Of a DNA stretch of 64,000 bases, positions 16,752 through 25,122 are shown one piece after another. The DNA is taken from positions 1-64,000 of the forward strand of contig NZ_AQUZ01000050.1 in NCBI RefSeq assembly GCF_000372465.1, in the 5' to 3' direction. Numbering within the stretch: position 1 is the stretch's first letter; each line of letters opens with the position of its first letter. A model generated the notes under the pieces. It saw only the letters and a list, made by a program, of their open reading frames with translations. It was not told where the DNA came from and did not search any database. This DNA comes from Kribbella catacumbae DSM 19601 (GTDB lineage: Bacteria; Actinomycetota; Actinomycetes; Propionibacteriales; Kribbellaceae). A program made the translations under genes and the position numbers.

Positions 16752-18212
16752 ATGTCGCGGGAGCAGGAAGTCGTCGAGGGGTGTCCGACAGAGCTCTTCA
16801 TCGCAGGCAAGTGGCGACCGGCCGAAGGCGGTAGGACTCTCGCAGTAGAGGACCCGGCCACCGGTACGACGCTGTGCGACGTGGCGGACGCGAGTCCTGC
16901 GGACGGGGTGGCTGCACTGGACGCCGCCGTCGCAGCGCAAGCCGACTGGGCCGCCACTGCTCCCCGGGAGCGCGCCGAGATCCTCCGGCGGACCTACGAG
17001 CTGATGACCGAGCGGGCCGACGAACTGGCGCTGCTGATGACGCTGGAGATGGGCAAGCCGGTCGCGGAGTCGAAGGGCGAGATCGCGTACGGGGCCGAGT
17101 TCTTCCGCTGGTTCGCCGAGGAGGCGGTCCGGATCGAGGGCGGCTACCAGGTCGCGCCGAACGGCAAGGGCCGGCTCGTGGTGATGCGGCAGCCGGTCGG
17201 GCCTTGCCTGCTGATCACTCCGTGGAACTTCCCGGCCGCGATGGGCGCCCGCAAGATCGGCCCGGCGGTCGCTGCCGGCTGCACGATGGTGATCAAGCCG
17301 GCCGCACAGACGCCGCTGTCGATGCTGAAGCTGGCCGAGCTGATGACGGAGGCGGGTCTGCCGCCCGGCGTGCTGAACGTGGTCACCACGCACGATGCCG
17401 GTGGGGTGATGGAGCCGCTGATCCGCGACGGCCGCGCCCGCAAGCTGTCGTTCACCGGCTCGACCGGGGTCGGCGTGAAGCTGATCGAGCAGGCCGCCGA
17501 GAAGGTACTGCGGACCAGCATGGAGCTCGGCGGGAACGCACCGTTCCTGGTCTTCGCCGACGCCGATCTCGACAAGGCCGTCGACGGCGCGATGCTGGCC
17601 AAGATGCGCAACGGCGGCGAGGCCTGTACCGCGGCGAACCGGATCTACGTGCACTCGTCCGTGCTCGACGAGTTCGCCGCGAAGCTGACCGAGCGGATGT
17701 CCGCGCTGAAGGTCGGCCGCGGTACCGAGGACGGCGTCGAGCTGGGCCCGTTGATCGACGCGAAACAGCGTGCCAAGGTGAAGGACCTGGTCGACGACGC
17801 CGTTGCCCAGGGCGCCGAAGTACTGACTGGCGGAACGGTTGCTGAGGGCAACGGATACTTCTACCCGCCGACCGTGCTGACCGGCGTACCGAAGTCGGCC
17901 CGGTTGCAGAAGGAGGAGATCTTCGGCCCGGTCGCCCCGCTGACCGCGTTCGAGGACGAGGACGAGGCGGTCGCGATGGCCAACGACACCGAGTTCGGCC
18001 TGGTCTCCTATCTGTTCACCAGCGATCTCAGCCGTGCGCTGCGGGTCAGCGAGAAGCTCGAGACCGGCATGATCGGCCTGAACCAGGGCATCGTCTCCAA
18101 CCCGGCCGCCCCGTTCGGCGGCGTCAAGCAGTCCGGCCTCGGCCGCGAGGGCGGCACCGTCGGCATCGACGAGTACCTGGAGCTCAAGTACCTCGCCATC
18201 GCGGTGGACTGA
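16752..18212 (+). CDS. gabD: NAD(P)-dependent succinate-semialdehyde dehydrogenase
   Basis: 486 residues of the aldehyde dehydrogenase superfamily. The catalytic Cys292 lies in NGGEACTAANR, the general base Glu258 in MELGGNAP, and the cofactor-binding motif is ITPWNFP. The N-terminal FIAGKWRPA and the C-terminal FGGVKQSGLGREGG are typical of the GabD/succinate-semialdehyde group. It would oxidise succinate semialdehyde to succinate in GABA or polyamine breakdown. It starts 54 bases after the luciferase-like gene on the same strand and may share its transcript. No GABA transaminase is nearby, so substrate assignment rests on family likeness. Confidence 0.88.
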   Translation: MSREQEVVEGCPTELFIAGKWRPAEGGRTLAVEDPATGTTLCDVADASPADGVAALDAAVAAQADWAATAPRERAEILRRTYELMTERADELALLMTLEMGKPVAESKGEIAYGAEFFRWFAEEAVRIEGGYQVAPNGKGRLVVMRQPVGPCLLITPWNFPAAMGARKIGPAVAAGCTMVIKPAAQTPLSMLKLAELMTEAGLPPGVLNVVTTHDAGGVMEPLIRDGRARKLSFTGSTGVGVKLIEQAAEKVLRTSMELGGNAPFLVFADADLDKAVDGAMLAKMRNGGEACTAANRIYVHSSVLDEFAAKLTERMSALKVGRGTEDGVELGPLIDAKQRAKVKDLVDDAVAQGAEVLTGGTVAEGNGYFYPPTVLTGVPKSARLQKEEIFGPVAPLTAFEDEDEAVAMANDTEFGLVSYLFTSDLSRALRVSEKLETGMIGLNQGIVSNPAAPFGGVKQSGLGREGGTVGIDEYLELKYLAIAVD

Positions 18213-18218
18213 GCCCGC

Positions 18219-18998
18219 TCAGCCGCGCCGGATGGTGTCGATGATGAGGGCGTTGCGGGCCTTCTGGCCGACCGGGACCGAGGGGTGGACGCCGTCCCGC
18301 AGGAGAGTTGTGGGCCGTTGTGGTTCCGCGGCGAGGAACTCGGCCCAGGGCACGATGCGCAGGTTCGGGTACCGTCGCTGGGCGGCCGCCAGCTGGGCGT
18401 TGAGCCACTGGCTGTTCTGTTGATCCGCGAGCCGCACGGCCGCGGGCTGCTTGGTGCGGGCGACGTAGATGTTCACCCAGAACACCGTTCGGTCCGGGCC
18501 GGCGATCCGCATCACCCGGTCGACCTGCTCCACGAAACCCGATGGTTCGAAGATGTCGTTGGAGCCGAGACAGATCAAGATCCGGCGGGGAAGACCGAAG
18601 TCGTCGGACCACTGCTGGACCGCGTCGACCGCCGGCCCGGTCGGCCGGGCGGACCAGTTGTGCGTCGCGAGACTGTCCCCGGTCCTGCTCGCCAGGAGCT
18701 TCGCCAGCGCCTCGCCGTCCTGGACGGAGATGCTGTCACCGAACATCACGATCCCGTCCTCGCGGCGAACCCGCCTGACCTGCTCGTCCGGCGAGATCCT
18801 CTTGCCCTTCTGCTGCCAGACGACCGGCTGCCCCGAGCCGTGTCCACCGCCGATTCCGCTGCTGGACGCCACGGCGGGCCCGACCCGTTCGCCTCGTCCG
18901 GCTGGAACAGCCACGACGGCAAACAGTACGGCGCAGGCCAGCGCCAGCATCCCGAACCTGAGCGTTACTCTGCGCAGCAGTCCCGCTCGCATCGTCAC
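18219..18998 (-). CDS. Secreted SGNH/GDSL-type hydrolase
   Basis: 259 residues with a basic N-terminus and hydrophobic stretch (signal peptide or anchor), then an SGNH hydrolase fold. Block I is VMFGDSISV with the nucleophile Ser, block III is CLGSNDIF, and block V is LRDGVHPSVPVG with the Asp and His. It probably acts outside the membrane on an acetyl or acyl ester. The start could be the GTG at 18998 or the ATG at 18992; both fit the signal peptide. It converges on the dehydrogenase gene, with only six bases between stop codons. Confidence 0.83.
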   Translation of the reverse strand: MTMRAGLLRRVTLRFGMLALACAVLFAVVAVPAGRGERVGPAVASSSGIGGGHGSGQPVVWQQKGKRISPDEQVRRVRREDGIVMFGDSISVQDGEALAKLLASRTGDSLATHNWSARPTGPAVDAVQQWSDDFGLPRRILICLGSNDIFEPSGFVEQVDRVMRIAGPDRTVFWVNIYVARTKQPAAVRLADQQNSQWLNAQLAAAQRRYPNLRIVPWAEFLAAEPQRPTTLLRDGVHPSVPVGQKARNALIIDTIRRG

Positions 18999-19075
18999 CC
19001 CACTTCTCGCCCATCCCGTCAGGACGTCTCTGTCCGCAGACGGTGATCAGTTGCCCACCATATAGGCTTGGCGGG

Positions 19076-20302
19076 CTACTCCTGAAGCCACTTCTGGATG
19101 GTCTCCTGGTCCGGCCTGGCCTCGGTGCCGATGGCGTGCGGGACGAAGCGGGCGTAGTAGTCGGTGACCGGGCCGTCGGACTCGCGGACCATCATGCCGG
19201 CCGCGACGCCGTCGACGATCCAGCTGCCGATCACCGCCCGGTTGCCCTCGTACGACGGCAGCGGACTCAACTCCTGGTAGACCATCGTGTCGGTGTCGTA
19301 CGGACCGTCGTGGACGTCGTCCTCGGTGGTGGCGATGGTGTGGATCCTGATGTTGCTGCCCTCGCGCCCGTGCAGCGGCTTGGCCACCCACTCGAGCAGG
19401 TCACCCGGCGAACCGAAGTACGCCGGCAGCAGGTTCGGGTGGTCGGGGTAGAGCTCCCACAGCACCGGCAGGATCGCCTTGGTGGACAGCATCGTCTTCC
19501 AGATCGGCTCGATCCACTGCACCGGCTCGCGTTCCAGCCCGGACAGGATGTACCGGCCGAACTGGTCGTCGAGCATGTCCTCCCACGGGTAGAGCTTGAA
19601 CGCCGTCCGGATCTTGCGCCCGCCCCAGTCCACGAACGCGCGCTGCTCCGACTCCCAGCCGAGGTCCTCGATCTCATGCCCGTACGTCGCCAGCCCGGCC
19701 ATCGCCGCCGTGTCGCGCAGATAGGCCACCGTCATCGCCTCTTCGCCGGTGGTCTCGGCGGCCGAGTTGAAGAAGTGCGCCTCGTTACCCGGGAACGTCC
19801 CGGCCGCGCGCCGCTCGCTCCACCACTTGACCAGCCGGTCGTGCACCGAGTTCCACTGGTCCGCGTCGGGGAAGACGTCCTCCAGCCAGTTCCACTGGAT
19901 CACCGCCGACTCCACCAGCCCGGTCGGGGTGTCGCCGTTGATCTCCAGCATCTTCGGCTCGACCCCGTTCCAGACCAGGTCGAACCGCGCGTACACCGAC
20001 GGGTCGTCGCGTTTCAGCGACTCCCGGACCATCGGCAGCGTCCCGGACGCCAGCCCGAGCTGTGAGTCGCTGAAGCGGTCACCGGACGCCATCACCGAGG
20101 CGGCGTGCTTGCACATCTCGTAGAGCTCCTCGGTGACGCGTTCGAGGTGCAGTACCTCGTCCATCGTCACCTCGTACCAGGCGCTCTCGTTCCAGTACGG
20201 CGTCTGGCTGCCGTCAGGCAGGTCCGTCATCGGGAAGACCAGGCCTTGCTCGACGACCTTGTCCTTCCAGCCCGGGCGGGGCTTGATCGAGTGCCGCCAC
20301 AT
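19076..20302 (-). CDS. Glutathionylspermidine synthase-like ATP-grasp protein (YgiC type)
   Basis: 408 residues of the glutathionylspermidine-synthase C-terminal ATP-grasp family, shown by LVWNGVEPKMLEINGDTP, IEPIWKTMLSTKAILPVLW, KPLHGREGSNI and the C-terminal GSWIVDGVAAGMMVRE. Like E. coli YgiC/YjfC it lacks the N-terminal amidase of Gsp, so it would form an amide or peptide-like bond with an unknown substrate. The ATG at 20302 overlaps the stop of the upstream lipoprotein gene (TGATG). This lipoprotein plus ATP-grasp pairing resembles the ygiB-ygiC arrangement. Third gene of a coupled three-gene operon. Confidence 0.85.
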   Translation of the reverse strand: MWRHSIKPRPGWKDKVVEQGLVFPMTDLPDGSQTPYWNESAWYEVTMDEVLHLERVTEELYEMCKHAASVMASGDRFSDSQLGLASGTLPMVRESLKRDDPSVYARFDLVWNGVEPKMLEINGDTPTGLVESAVIQWNWLEDVFPDADQWNSVHDRLVKWWSERRAAGTFPGNEAHFFNSAAETTGEEAMTVAYLRDTAAMAGLATYGHEIEDLGWESEQRAFVDWGGRKIRTAFKLYPWEDMLDDQFGRYILSGLEREPVQWIEPIWKTMLSTKAILPVLWELYPDHPNLLPAYFGSPGDLLEWVAKPLHGREGSNIRIHTIATTEDDVHDGPYDTDTMVYQELSPLPSYEGNRAVIGSWIVDGVAAGMMVRESDGPVTDYYARFVPHAIGTEARPDQETIQKWLQE

Positions 20303-20727
20303 CAACCGCCAGAGCTCCCCTTGCCTGCCTTGCCGAAACCGCCACGGGCGATGGTGCCGATGTTGCCGCCCTTGGTGTCGAGCCCGCCACGCTGGATGGT
20401 CGCAGTACCGCCGGAGGAGTTGCGCAGGCCGGAGGCGCTGTAGGTGCCGCTGGCGGTGTTGTAGCGGCCGCCGATCGGAGGCACGAGGCCGCCGCCGCGA
20501 GTGGCCATGTAGAACCAGAAGAAGCCCGCCCCGGAGCCGTGGTACTCGCGCTCGTCCTTGCAGTTCTCGTCCCCGGTGCGCTGCTCGGTCTGTGGGTCGA
20601 CACAGATCGCGGCGTAGTCCGCCTTGTCGTCGTCGTCATTGCTGCAGCCGGTCAGTGATGCGGCGACCAGCGCGGTCAGTCCCAGGCTGATGCCTACGCT
20701 CCGCATCCGTCTGCGTGCTTGCGTCAT
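20302..20727 (-). CDS. DUF1190/YgiB-like lipoprotein
   Basis: 141 residues. The start ATG 20727 overlaps the stop of the upstream permease (ATGA). It has a signal peptide and lipobox SLTGC with Cys28, then an acidic NDDDDK stretch, a small Cys-containing region (CVDPQ...ENCKDE) and a long Gly/Ser/Thr-rich low-complexity tail ending GGFGKAGKGSSGG. The layout (lipoprotein with Gly/Ser-rich tail encoded next to a YgiC-like ATP-grasp protein) is that of YgiB/DUF1190. Its function is unknown. The tail could be the substrate presented to the partner enzyme, which is inference. Confidence 0.75.
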   Translation of the reverse strand: MTQARRRMRSVGISLGLTALVAASLTGCSNDDDDKADYAAICVDPQTEQRTGDENCKDEREYHGSGAGFFWFYMATRGGGLVPPIGGRYNTASGTYSASGLRNSSGGTATIQRGGLDTKGGNIGTIARGGFGKAGKGSSGG

Positions 20728-22085
20728 GGCCTGCCCTCCCCCTCGGCGGGCGGCTTCATCGAGAACATGATCAACGCGCCCACCACCATCGTGACACCCA
20801 CGACAACTAGCGGCCCGGTACCGACGTCCGAGACGGCCAGAACGAGTACTACGACGAAGCAACCGGCGGCGAGCAACGGGATGACTGCCCGCTGCAGCAC
20901 TCGGCCCCGGATCGCCCCACTGAAGTACACCGGTACTGCGAGCGCAGTGGCCAGGTAGTAGAGCGACACGAGCACCGAGACGGCTCCCACGGCGTCGGCC
21001 AGTATTGCGTCCGAGATGAGGACGAGCGTCACGTAGATGACCAGACTGGCTCCGGCGAAGACCCAGGTGGACACGCTCGGCGTGTGGAAACGAGTGGAGA
21101 TCCGCGCGAACTGCCCGGGGAACGCGTCTCGCCGGGCCATCGACAGCATCGTCCGGGCCGTCGGCAGGATCGTCGTCTGGGTCGAGGCGAGGGCGGAGAC
21201 CAGTACGGCTCCCACCAGGACCTTGCCGCCCGCAGTACCGAGCAGGTCGTTGCTCAGGACGGAGAAGAAGTCGTCATCCGCGATCTCGTCCAGCGGGCCG
21301 ACTCCCGCGTACGCGACGGCTGACCACGCGACTACGGCGTACAGGACGAGCAGGAAGCCGTTGGCGATGAGTGCTGCGATGGCCGGAGTGCGGCGGGGGT
21401 TGCGGGTCTCCTCGTTGACGCTGAAGGACGAGTCCCAGCCCCAGTAGAGGAACACGGCGATCAGTACTCCGGTCGCCCACGCTCCCTGGCCGGTGGACGA
21501 GAACATCGGGATGCTGAGCGTGCCGGCCTCGAAGAAGGCGTTGATCGCGAACCAGACCAGCGCGACGACCTCGACGGTCAGCAGGATCGTCTGGGTCCAG
21601 GCGGCGATCTGGATGCCGCGGTAGGCGAGTGCTGCCATCACGATGATGAACACCGCGCCCAGACCGGCTTGCGCCAGGCGGGAGTCGGCGGCGCCGTCCA
21701 GGCCGAACAGCACGTAGGTGTAGACAGAGGCGACCTGGGCGAGGTTGCTCATGACGAGCACACACGCCATCACCGTGGTCCACCCGACCATGCGGCCGAC
21801 ACCGAGGCCGAACGCCTTCTCCGTCCACGGGAACGTCGTACCGCAGTCGGGCTCGGCCCTGTTCAGCTCGCGGAAGCAGAGTGCGACCAGGATGACCGGC
21901 ACCGCGCTGAGCGCGAGCACCAGGGGAGTGGCGGCGCCGACGTACACGACCAGGAGCCCGACGGCCACTGCCAGTGAGTAGGCGGGCGCGGAGGAGGAGA
22001 TCCCGATCGCGGTGGACGTGCCCAACCCCAGCGCGTCCCGCCGCAGGCTCCGCCCACGGGACCGCGAATCAGTTGTCGTCGTCAT
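20724..22085 (-). CDS. APC-family amino acid/polyamine permease
   Basis: 453 residues with about twelve transmembrane helices. The first helix motif GISSSAPAYSLAVAVG and the overall pattern are typical of the amino acid-polyamine-organocation superfamily. ATG 22085 was chosen because GGGGGG lies just upstream; the frame extends to 22130 without support. It is the first gene of the operon with the YgiB-like lipoprotein and the YgiC-like ATP-grasp enzyme, which suggests that it moves a polyamine or amino acid connected with the ATP-grasp reaction. Confidence 0.87.
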   Translation of the reverse strand: MTTTTDSRSRGRSLRRDALGLGTSTAIGISSSAPAYSLAVAVGLLVVYVGAATPLVLALSAVPVILVALCFRELNRAEPDCGTTFPWTEKAFGLGVGRMVGWTTVMACVLVMSNLAQVASVYTYVLFGLDGAADSRLAQAGLGAVFIIVMAALAYRGIQIAAWTQTILLTVEVVALVWFAINAFFEAGTLSIPMFSSTGQGAWATGVLIAVFLYWGWDSSFSVNEETRNPRRTPAIAALIANGFLLVLYAVVAWSAVAYAGVGPLDEIADDDFFSVLSNDLLGTAGGKVLVGAVLVSALASTQTTILPTARTMLSMARRDAFPGQFARISTRFHTPSVSTWVFAGASLVIYVTLVLISDAILADAVGAVSVLVSLYYLATALAVPVYFSGAIRGRVLQRAVIPLLAAGCFVVVLVLAVSDVGTGPLVVVGVTMVVGALIMFSMKPPAEGEGRP

Positions 22086-22114
22086 CGTCCCCCCAGAGTG
22101 CCATCCCATGGGTC

Positions 22115-22219
22115 CCCGGACCGCCACCACACACCAAGTCGCGGTTCCGGCGTCTCGGAGCGCGCCGCCACGCTCAGCCGCCAGCGGGGCGAGAGGTTTG
22201 TGAGTGGTGGCGGTCCGGG
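22115..22219. repeat. Dispersed inverted-repeat element, family 2, copy A
   Basis: A 105-bp element whose ends are perfect 16-bp inverted repeats (CCCGGACCGCCACCAC and GTGGTGGCGGTCCGGG). The right end abuts the stop codon of the deacetylase gene, and the left end lies about 30 bp from the permease start. The same ends are found at 49045-49265. The interior carries a CGCCACGCTCA word also found in the family 1 element. MITE-like behaviour or a role in mRNA 3'-end formation are both possible. Confidence 0.75.
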
Positions 22220-23143
22220 CTACCCGCCCATCAGTTGGGAAACGGTGACGAACTCGAAGCCGCGGGCGCGCAGGCCGGTGATGATCGGGGTGATCGCTTC
22301 GTCGGTGTACGGCGCGTTGTCGCCGCCGTGCAGGTGCAGGACGACGATCGAGCCGTTCTGGACCTGCGACATGACCTGCTTGACGATCCGCTGCGGGGAC
22401 TTGGCGAAGCCGTCGGCGCCCGGCACGTCGAGGCCGACAGCGGTGACGCCGGCCGGGGCGAGCTCATGCAGTGCTGTTCCGTCGTAGCAGCCGCCGGGGA
22501 AGCGGAACCACCTGGTGGCGTGCGAGTCGAGCTGGTCCAGCAGTACTACGGCCCGGCGTACGTCGGCGAGCATTTCGGCTCGGGGGACGGTGCCGAGGGT
22601 GTAGCAGTGCTTGGTGAAGCCCTTGTGGGCGTAGCTGTGGGTGCCGAGCTCGAACAGCGGGTCGGCGGCCAGCTCGCGAGTGCGGTCGGGGTACTGCTCC
22701 ATCCACATGCCGGTGAGGAACAGGGTGGCCGGCACGCGATGCTTGCGCAGCTCGGTGATCAGGGGCTCGTTGTAGTACGACTTGACCTTGCCGTGCTGGA
22801 GGCGCTTCCGCATCAACGCGGTGAGGTCGGCGTCGAAGGTCAGTGCGACCCGCTTCTTGTCCCGCGGGCCGTGCTGGATGACCGGCATCAGGTTGGTCTC
22901 GTGCGACTCGCCTGGGCGTGCGGTCTTGGCGGGCGGCTTGCTGGGTGTCGGTGTCGGTGTCGGCCTGTTGGGCGTCGGCTTCGGCGTAGTGCTGGGTGGT
23001 GGGCTGGCCGTCCGGCTGGGGTCGCCGAGCGTCGGAGTACCGGCTGCTGTGCCTGGGGGTGCCGCGGTGTCTCCACAACCGGCCAGTACTACGGACGCGG
23101 CCGCGGCGAGCGCGGCGATCCTGATCCCCCAGTGAGCAGTCAC
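22220..23143 (-). CDS. Polysaccharide deacetylase family lipoprotein
   Basis: 307 residues. It has a lipoprotein signal (VVLAGC with Cys23), a long Thr/Pro/Lys linker (about 35-85) that could span the cell wall, then a NodB-type carbohydrate esterase domain. The domain has VALTFDADLT (catalytic and metal Asp), ELGTHSYAHKG with the metal-binding His pair, RFPGGCYD, and LHLHGG near the end. It would deacetylate a cell-surface polysaccharide or peptidoglycan using a metal ion. The start is GTG. Its stop codon touches the family 2 repeat element. Confidence 0.86.
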   Translation of the reverse strand: MTAHWGIRIAALAAAASVVLAGCGDTAAPPGTAAGTPTLGDPSRTASPPPSTTPKPTPNRPTPTPTPSKPPAKTARPGESHETNLMPVIQHGPRDKKRVALTFDADLTALMRKRLQHGKVKSYYNEPLITELRKHRVPATLFLTGMWMEQYPDRTRELAADPLFELGTHSYAHKGFTKHCYTLGTVPRAEMLADVRRAVVLLDQLDSHATRWFRFPGGCYDGTALHELAPAGVTAVGLDVPGADGFAKSPQRIVKQVMSQVQNGSIVVLHLHGGDNAPYTDEAITPIITGLRARGFEFVTVSQLMGG

Positions 23144-23174
23144 GAGCCCCGATTATGCCCGTCAGGCGGGGTCG

Positions 23175-23732
23175 TCAGGCCCAGGCGCGGTGCTCCCACT
23201 CGTCCCGCACGATCGCCCAGACCTGGATGTCGTGGATCTCGCCGTGGTACGGGAACGCCTGCCGCAGCGTGCCCTCGTGCGACATCCCCAGCCGCTTCGC
23301 CACCGCGGCACTGCGGGTGTTGGCCGGTACGCAGCGCCACTCGACCCGGTTCATGCCGCGGGTGCCGATCGCCCAGTCGATCAGCAGCTGGGCGGACCGG
23401 GTCATCAACCCGTGTCCCTCGGCCTCGGCAGCCAGCCAGACGCCGAGCTCGCAGCTGCCCCAGCCCGCCTCGAAGATGCGGAACAGCAGTCCACCGACGA
23501 GTTCGCTGTCCAGCCAGATGCCGTAGATCCGGCCGCCGTCGGCCGCCTGGCGATCGGCGTACCGCTGCAGGAAGTTCCGCGCGCTCTCCTCGTCGACGAC
23601 GACCTCGGCCCACGGGATGTAGGTCTCGATGTTGGCGCGGGCCTTGTCGATATGCGCCAGGAACTCGGCCGCCTGCCACGGCTCCAGCGACCTCAGCTCG
23701 GCGGTCTCGGTGAGCTTCGCTCCGAACAACAT
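23175..23732 (-). CDS. GNAT-family N-acetyltransferase (RimJ/RimL-like)
   Basis: 185 residues from ATG 23732, which has GGGGAGG about six bases upstream. The fold is recognised from WLAAEAEGHGLMTRSAQLL (acetyl-CoA pyrophosphate loop region), NRVEWRCVPANTRSAAVAKRLGM and the C-terminal HDIQVWAIVRDEW, typical of RimJ/RimL-type acetyltransferases that modify protein N-termini or small amines. It is divergent from a TetR-type regulator with a palindromic site between them, so it is a probable target of that regulator. Confidence 0.85.
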   Translation of the reverse strand: MLFGAKLTETAELRSLEPWQAAEFLAHIDKARANIETYIPWAEVVVDEESARNFLQRYADRQAADGGRIYGIWLDSELVGGLLFRIFEAGWGSCELGVWLAAEAEGHGLMTRSAQLLIDWAIGTRGMNRVEWRCVPANTRSAAVAKRLGMSHEGTLRQAFPYHGEIHDIQVWAIVRDEWEHRAWA

Positions 23733-23752
23733 TGCTGCCTCCCCGGCGTACA

Positions 23753-23764
23753 TAACAAGTGTTA
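23753..23764. promoter_or_regulatory. Candidate TetR operator
   Basis: TAACA-AG-TGTTA is a 12-bp inverted repeat placed midway between the divergent GNAT and TetR genes, in an AT-rich stretch. It is the natural candidate for the binding site of the adjacent regulator. Confidence 0.55.
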
Positions 23765-23782
23765 GGTATCTACTATAGGACG

Positions 23783-24367
23783 ATGCCGGCAAAGGTAGAT
23801 CACGAGGCCCGACGACGAGACGTCTCCGCCGCGGTCTGGCGCGTCCTGGCCACGGAGGGTTTCGGCGGCCTGACCCTCCGCGCGGTCGCGACGGAGATGG
23901 GCGCGACGACAGGCTTGGTGACGCACTACTTCCCCTCCAAGCAGGCGCTGATCGTGCACGCCCTGGAACTCGCGGAGGCGCGCACCCGCGAGCTGGTCCC
24001 CTCGATCGAAGGTCTCCGCGGACTCGCAGCCCTCCAGCAGGCGCTGGCCGGCGTACTGCCCCTGAATCCCGAGGGAACCGAGATCAACCGAGTCTGGGTC
24101 AGTTCCTGGGACGTAGCCCTGGCGGACCCCGCCCTGCACGCCTTGGAAAAGGCCCGCTACAAACGCTGGCGAGCCCGCCTCAAACCCCTGGTCGAACAGG
24201 CCCAACAAGACAACGACCTACCACCAGGCAACCCCGACGACCTGGTCGCCTCCCTGGCAGCCTTCACCCACGGCCTAGTAGTACAGGCCCTCTTCGACCC
24301 CCGCGCTTTCTCCCACAAACGCCAACTCCACCTCCTGAAAACCCACCTCGAGGCACTACGCCCCTAG
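23783..24367 (+). CDS. TetR/AcrR-family regulator (BetI-like C-terminal domain)
   Basis: 194 residues. The N-terminal helix-turn-helix reads LTLRAVATEMGATTGLVTHYFPSK, the classical TetR pattern. The C-terminal part (INRVWVSSWDVALADPAL...) resembles the BetI-type ligand domain. ATG 23783 gives the usual short N-terminus before the first helix. It is divergent from the acetyltransferase gene and probably represses it and itself. Confidence 0.88.
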   Translation: MPAKVDHEARRRDVSAAVWRVLATEGFGGLTLRAVATEMGATTGLVTHYFPSKQALIVHALELAEARTRELVPSIEGLRGLAALQQALAGVLPLNPEGTEINRVWVSSWDVALADPALHALEKARYKRWRARLKPLVEQAQQDNDLPPGNPDDLVASLAAFTHGLVVQALFDPRAFSHKRQLHLLKTHLEALRP

Positions 24368-24400
24368 CGGTACCATTCGTGGTCCCACTTGCGGTACCAT
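24367..24400. promoter_or_regulatory. Candidate VapB operator
   Basis: The decamer GCGGTACCAT occurs at 24367-24376 and again at 24391-24400. Within the stretch, GGTACCA and TGGTCCC also form an imperfect inverted repeat around TTCG. The array sits directly before the antitoxin start, as expected for an autoregulated toxin-antitoxin operon. Confidence 0.5.
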
Positions 24401-24406
24401 CGAGGC

Positions 24407-24685
24407 ATGGCTGTGAACTTGAGACTCACCCCCGAGATGACGTCGGCGCTCCAAGCTGAGGCTGACCGCACCGGCAAGTCGCAGCAAGAGATCCTGCGGG
24501 AGGCTGTCGTCCGTCACCTTCACCTGGTCGGCGATGGCGACGTGCCCGTTAGCGACCGTGACCGTGCGAGGGCGGCACATGTGGTGACCCCCGCGAGGGT
24601 GGCCTACCGGAGGGCGACCCCGCGGATTCGGCTTCCGAAGGGTGTTGACAGCCTGGAGTTGCTCGATCGGGATGACCGCTTCTGA
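24407..24685 (+). CDS. VapB-like ribbon-helix-helix antitoxin
   Basis: 92 residues. The first 45 form a ribbon-helix-helix pattern (MAVNLRLTPEMTSALQ... then SQQEILREAVVRHL). The rest is an Arg/Pro-rich tail that probably wraps the toxin. Its stop overlaps the toxin start (TGATG). It would neutralise the PIN-domain RNase and bind the repeats just upstream. Confidence 0.82.
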   Translation: MAVNLRLTPEMTSALQAEADRTGKSQQEILREAVVRHLHLVGDGDVPVSDRDRARAAHVVTPARVAYRRATPRIRLPKGVDSLELLDRDDRF

Positions 24686-25095
24686 TGCATGTCTATGTGG
24701 ACAGCAGTGCTCTGATCAAGAGGGTGCTCGCCGAAGCGGAATCCGCCGCGCTGGAGGATTTCCTGGAGGAGCACTACCAGCGGGCGGACCTTCTCGCCTC
24801 GTCGTCACTTGCCTGGGTCGAGGTCTCCCGGGCAGTACTTGCCCGGGTGAAGCCGGCGGCCGGCGCGGGCGACCTGATCGAGGCAGCGTTGGCTGGAATT
24901 GACGAACGTGCAATGACTGCGGACGTCATCAGCGTGGCTCGCCGGATCGAGCCGCTGATCCTGCGCAGTCTGGATGCAATCCACCTGGCGACTGCCGTGC
25001 TGACCGATGCCGATCTTGTCGTCACCTACGACGACCGGCTGGCCGATGCGTGTCGCCGCAATGCTCTCGCTGTCCTGATGCCCGGTCGTGACTGA
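24685..25095 (+). CDS. VapC-like PIN-domain ribonuclease toxin
   Basis: 136 residues of PIN domain. Conserved acidic residues are visible: Asp6 in MHVYVDSSALIKR, Glu in LAWVEVSRA, Asp in LRSLDAIHLATA and Asp in VTYDDRLADA. These bind Mg for RNA cleavage in the family. It is translationally coupled to the antitoxin. Target RNA cannot be predicted; family members usually cut tRNA or rRNA. It converges on the beta-mannosidase gene 28 bases later. Confidence 0.87.
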   Translation: MHVYVDSSALIKRVLAEAESAALEDFLEEHYQRADLLASSSLAWVEVSRAVLARVKPAAGAGDLIEAALAGIDERAMTADVISVARRIEPLILRSLDAIHLATAVLTDADLVVTYDDRLADACRRNALAVLMPGRD

Positions 25096-25122
25096 CCCCG
25101 GGTTGCTCGCACCTCGAGATGC

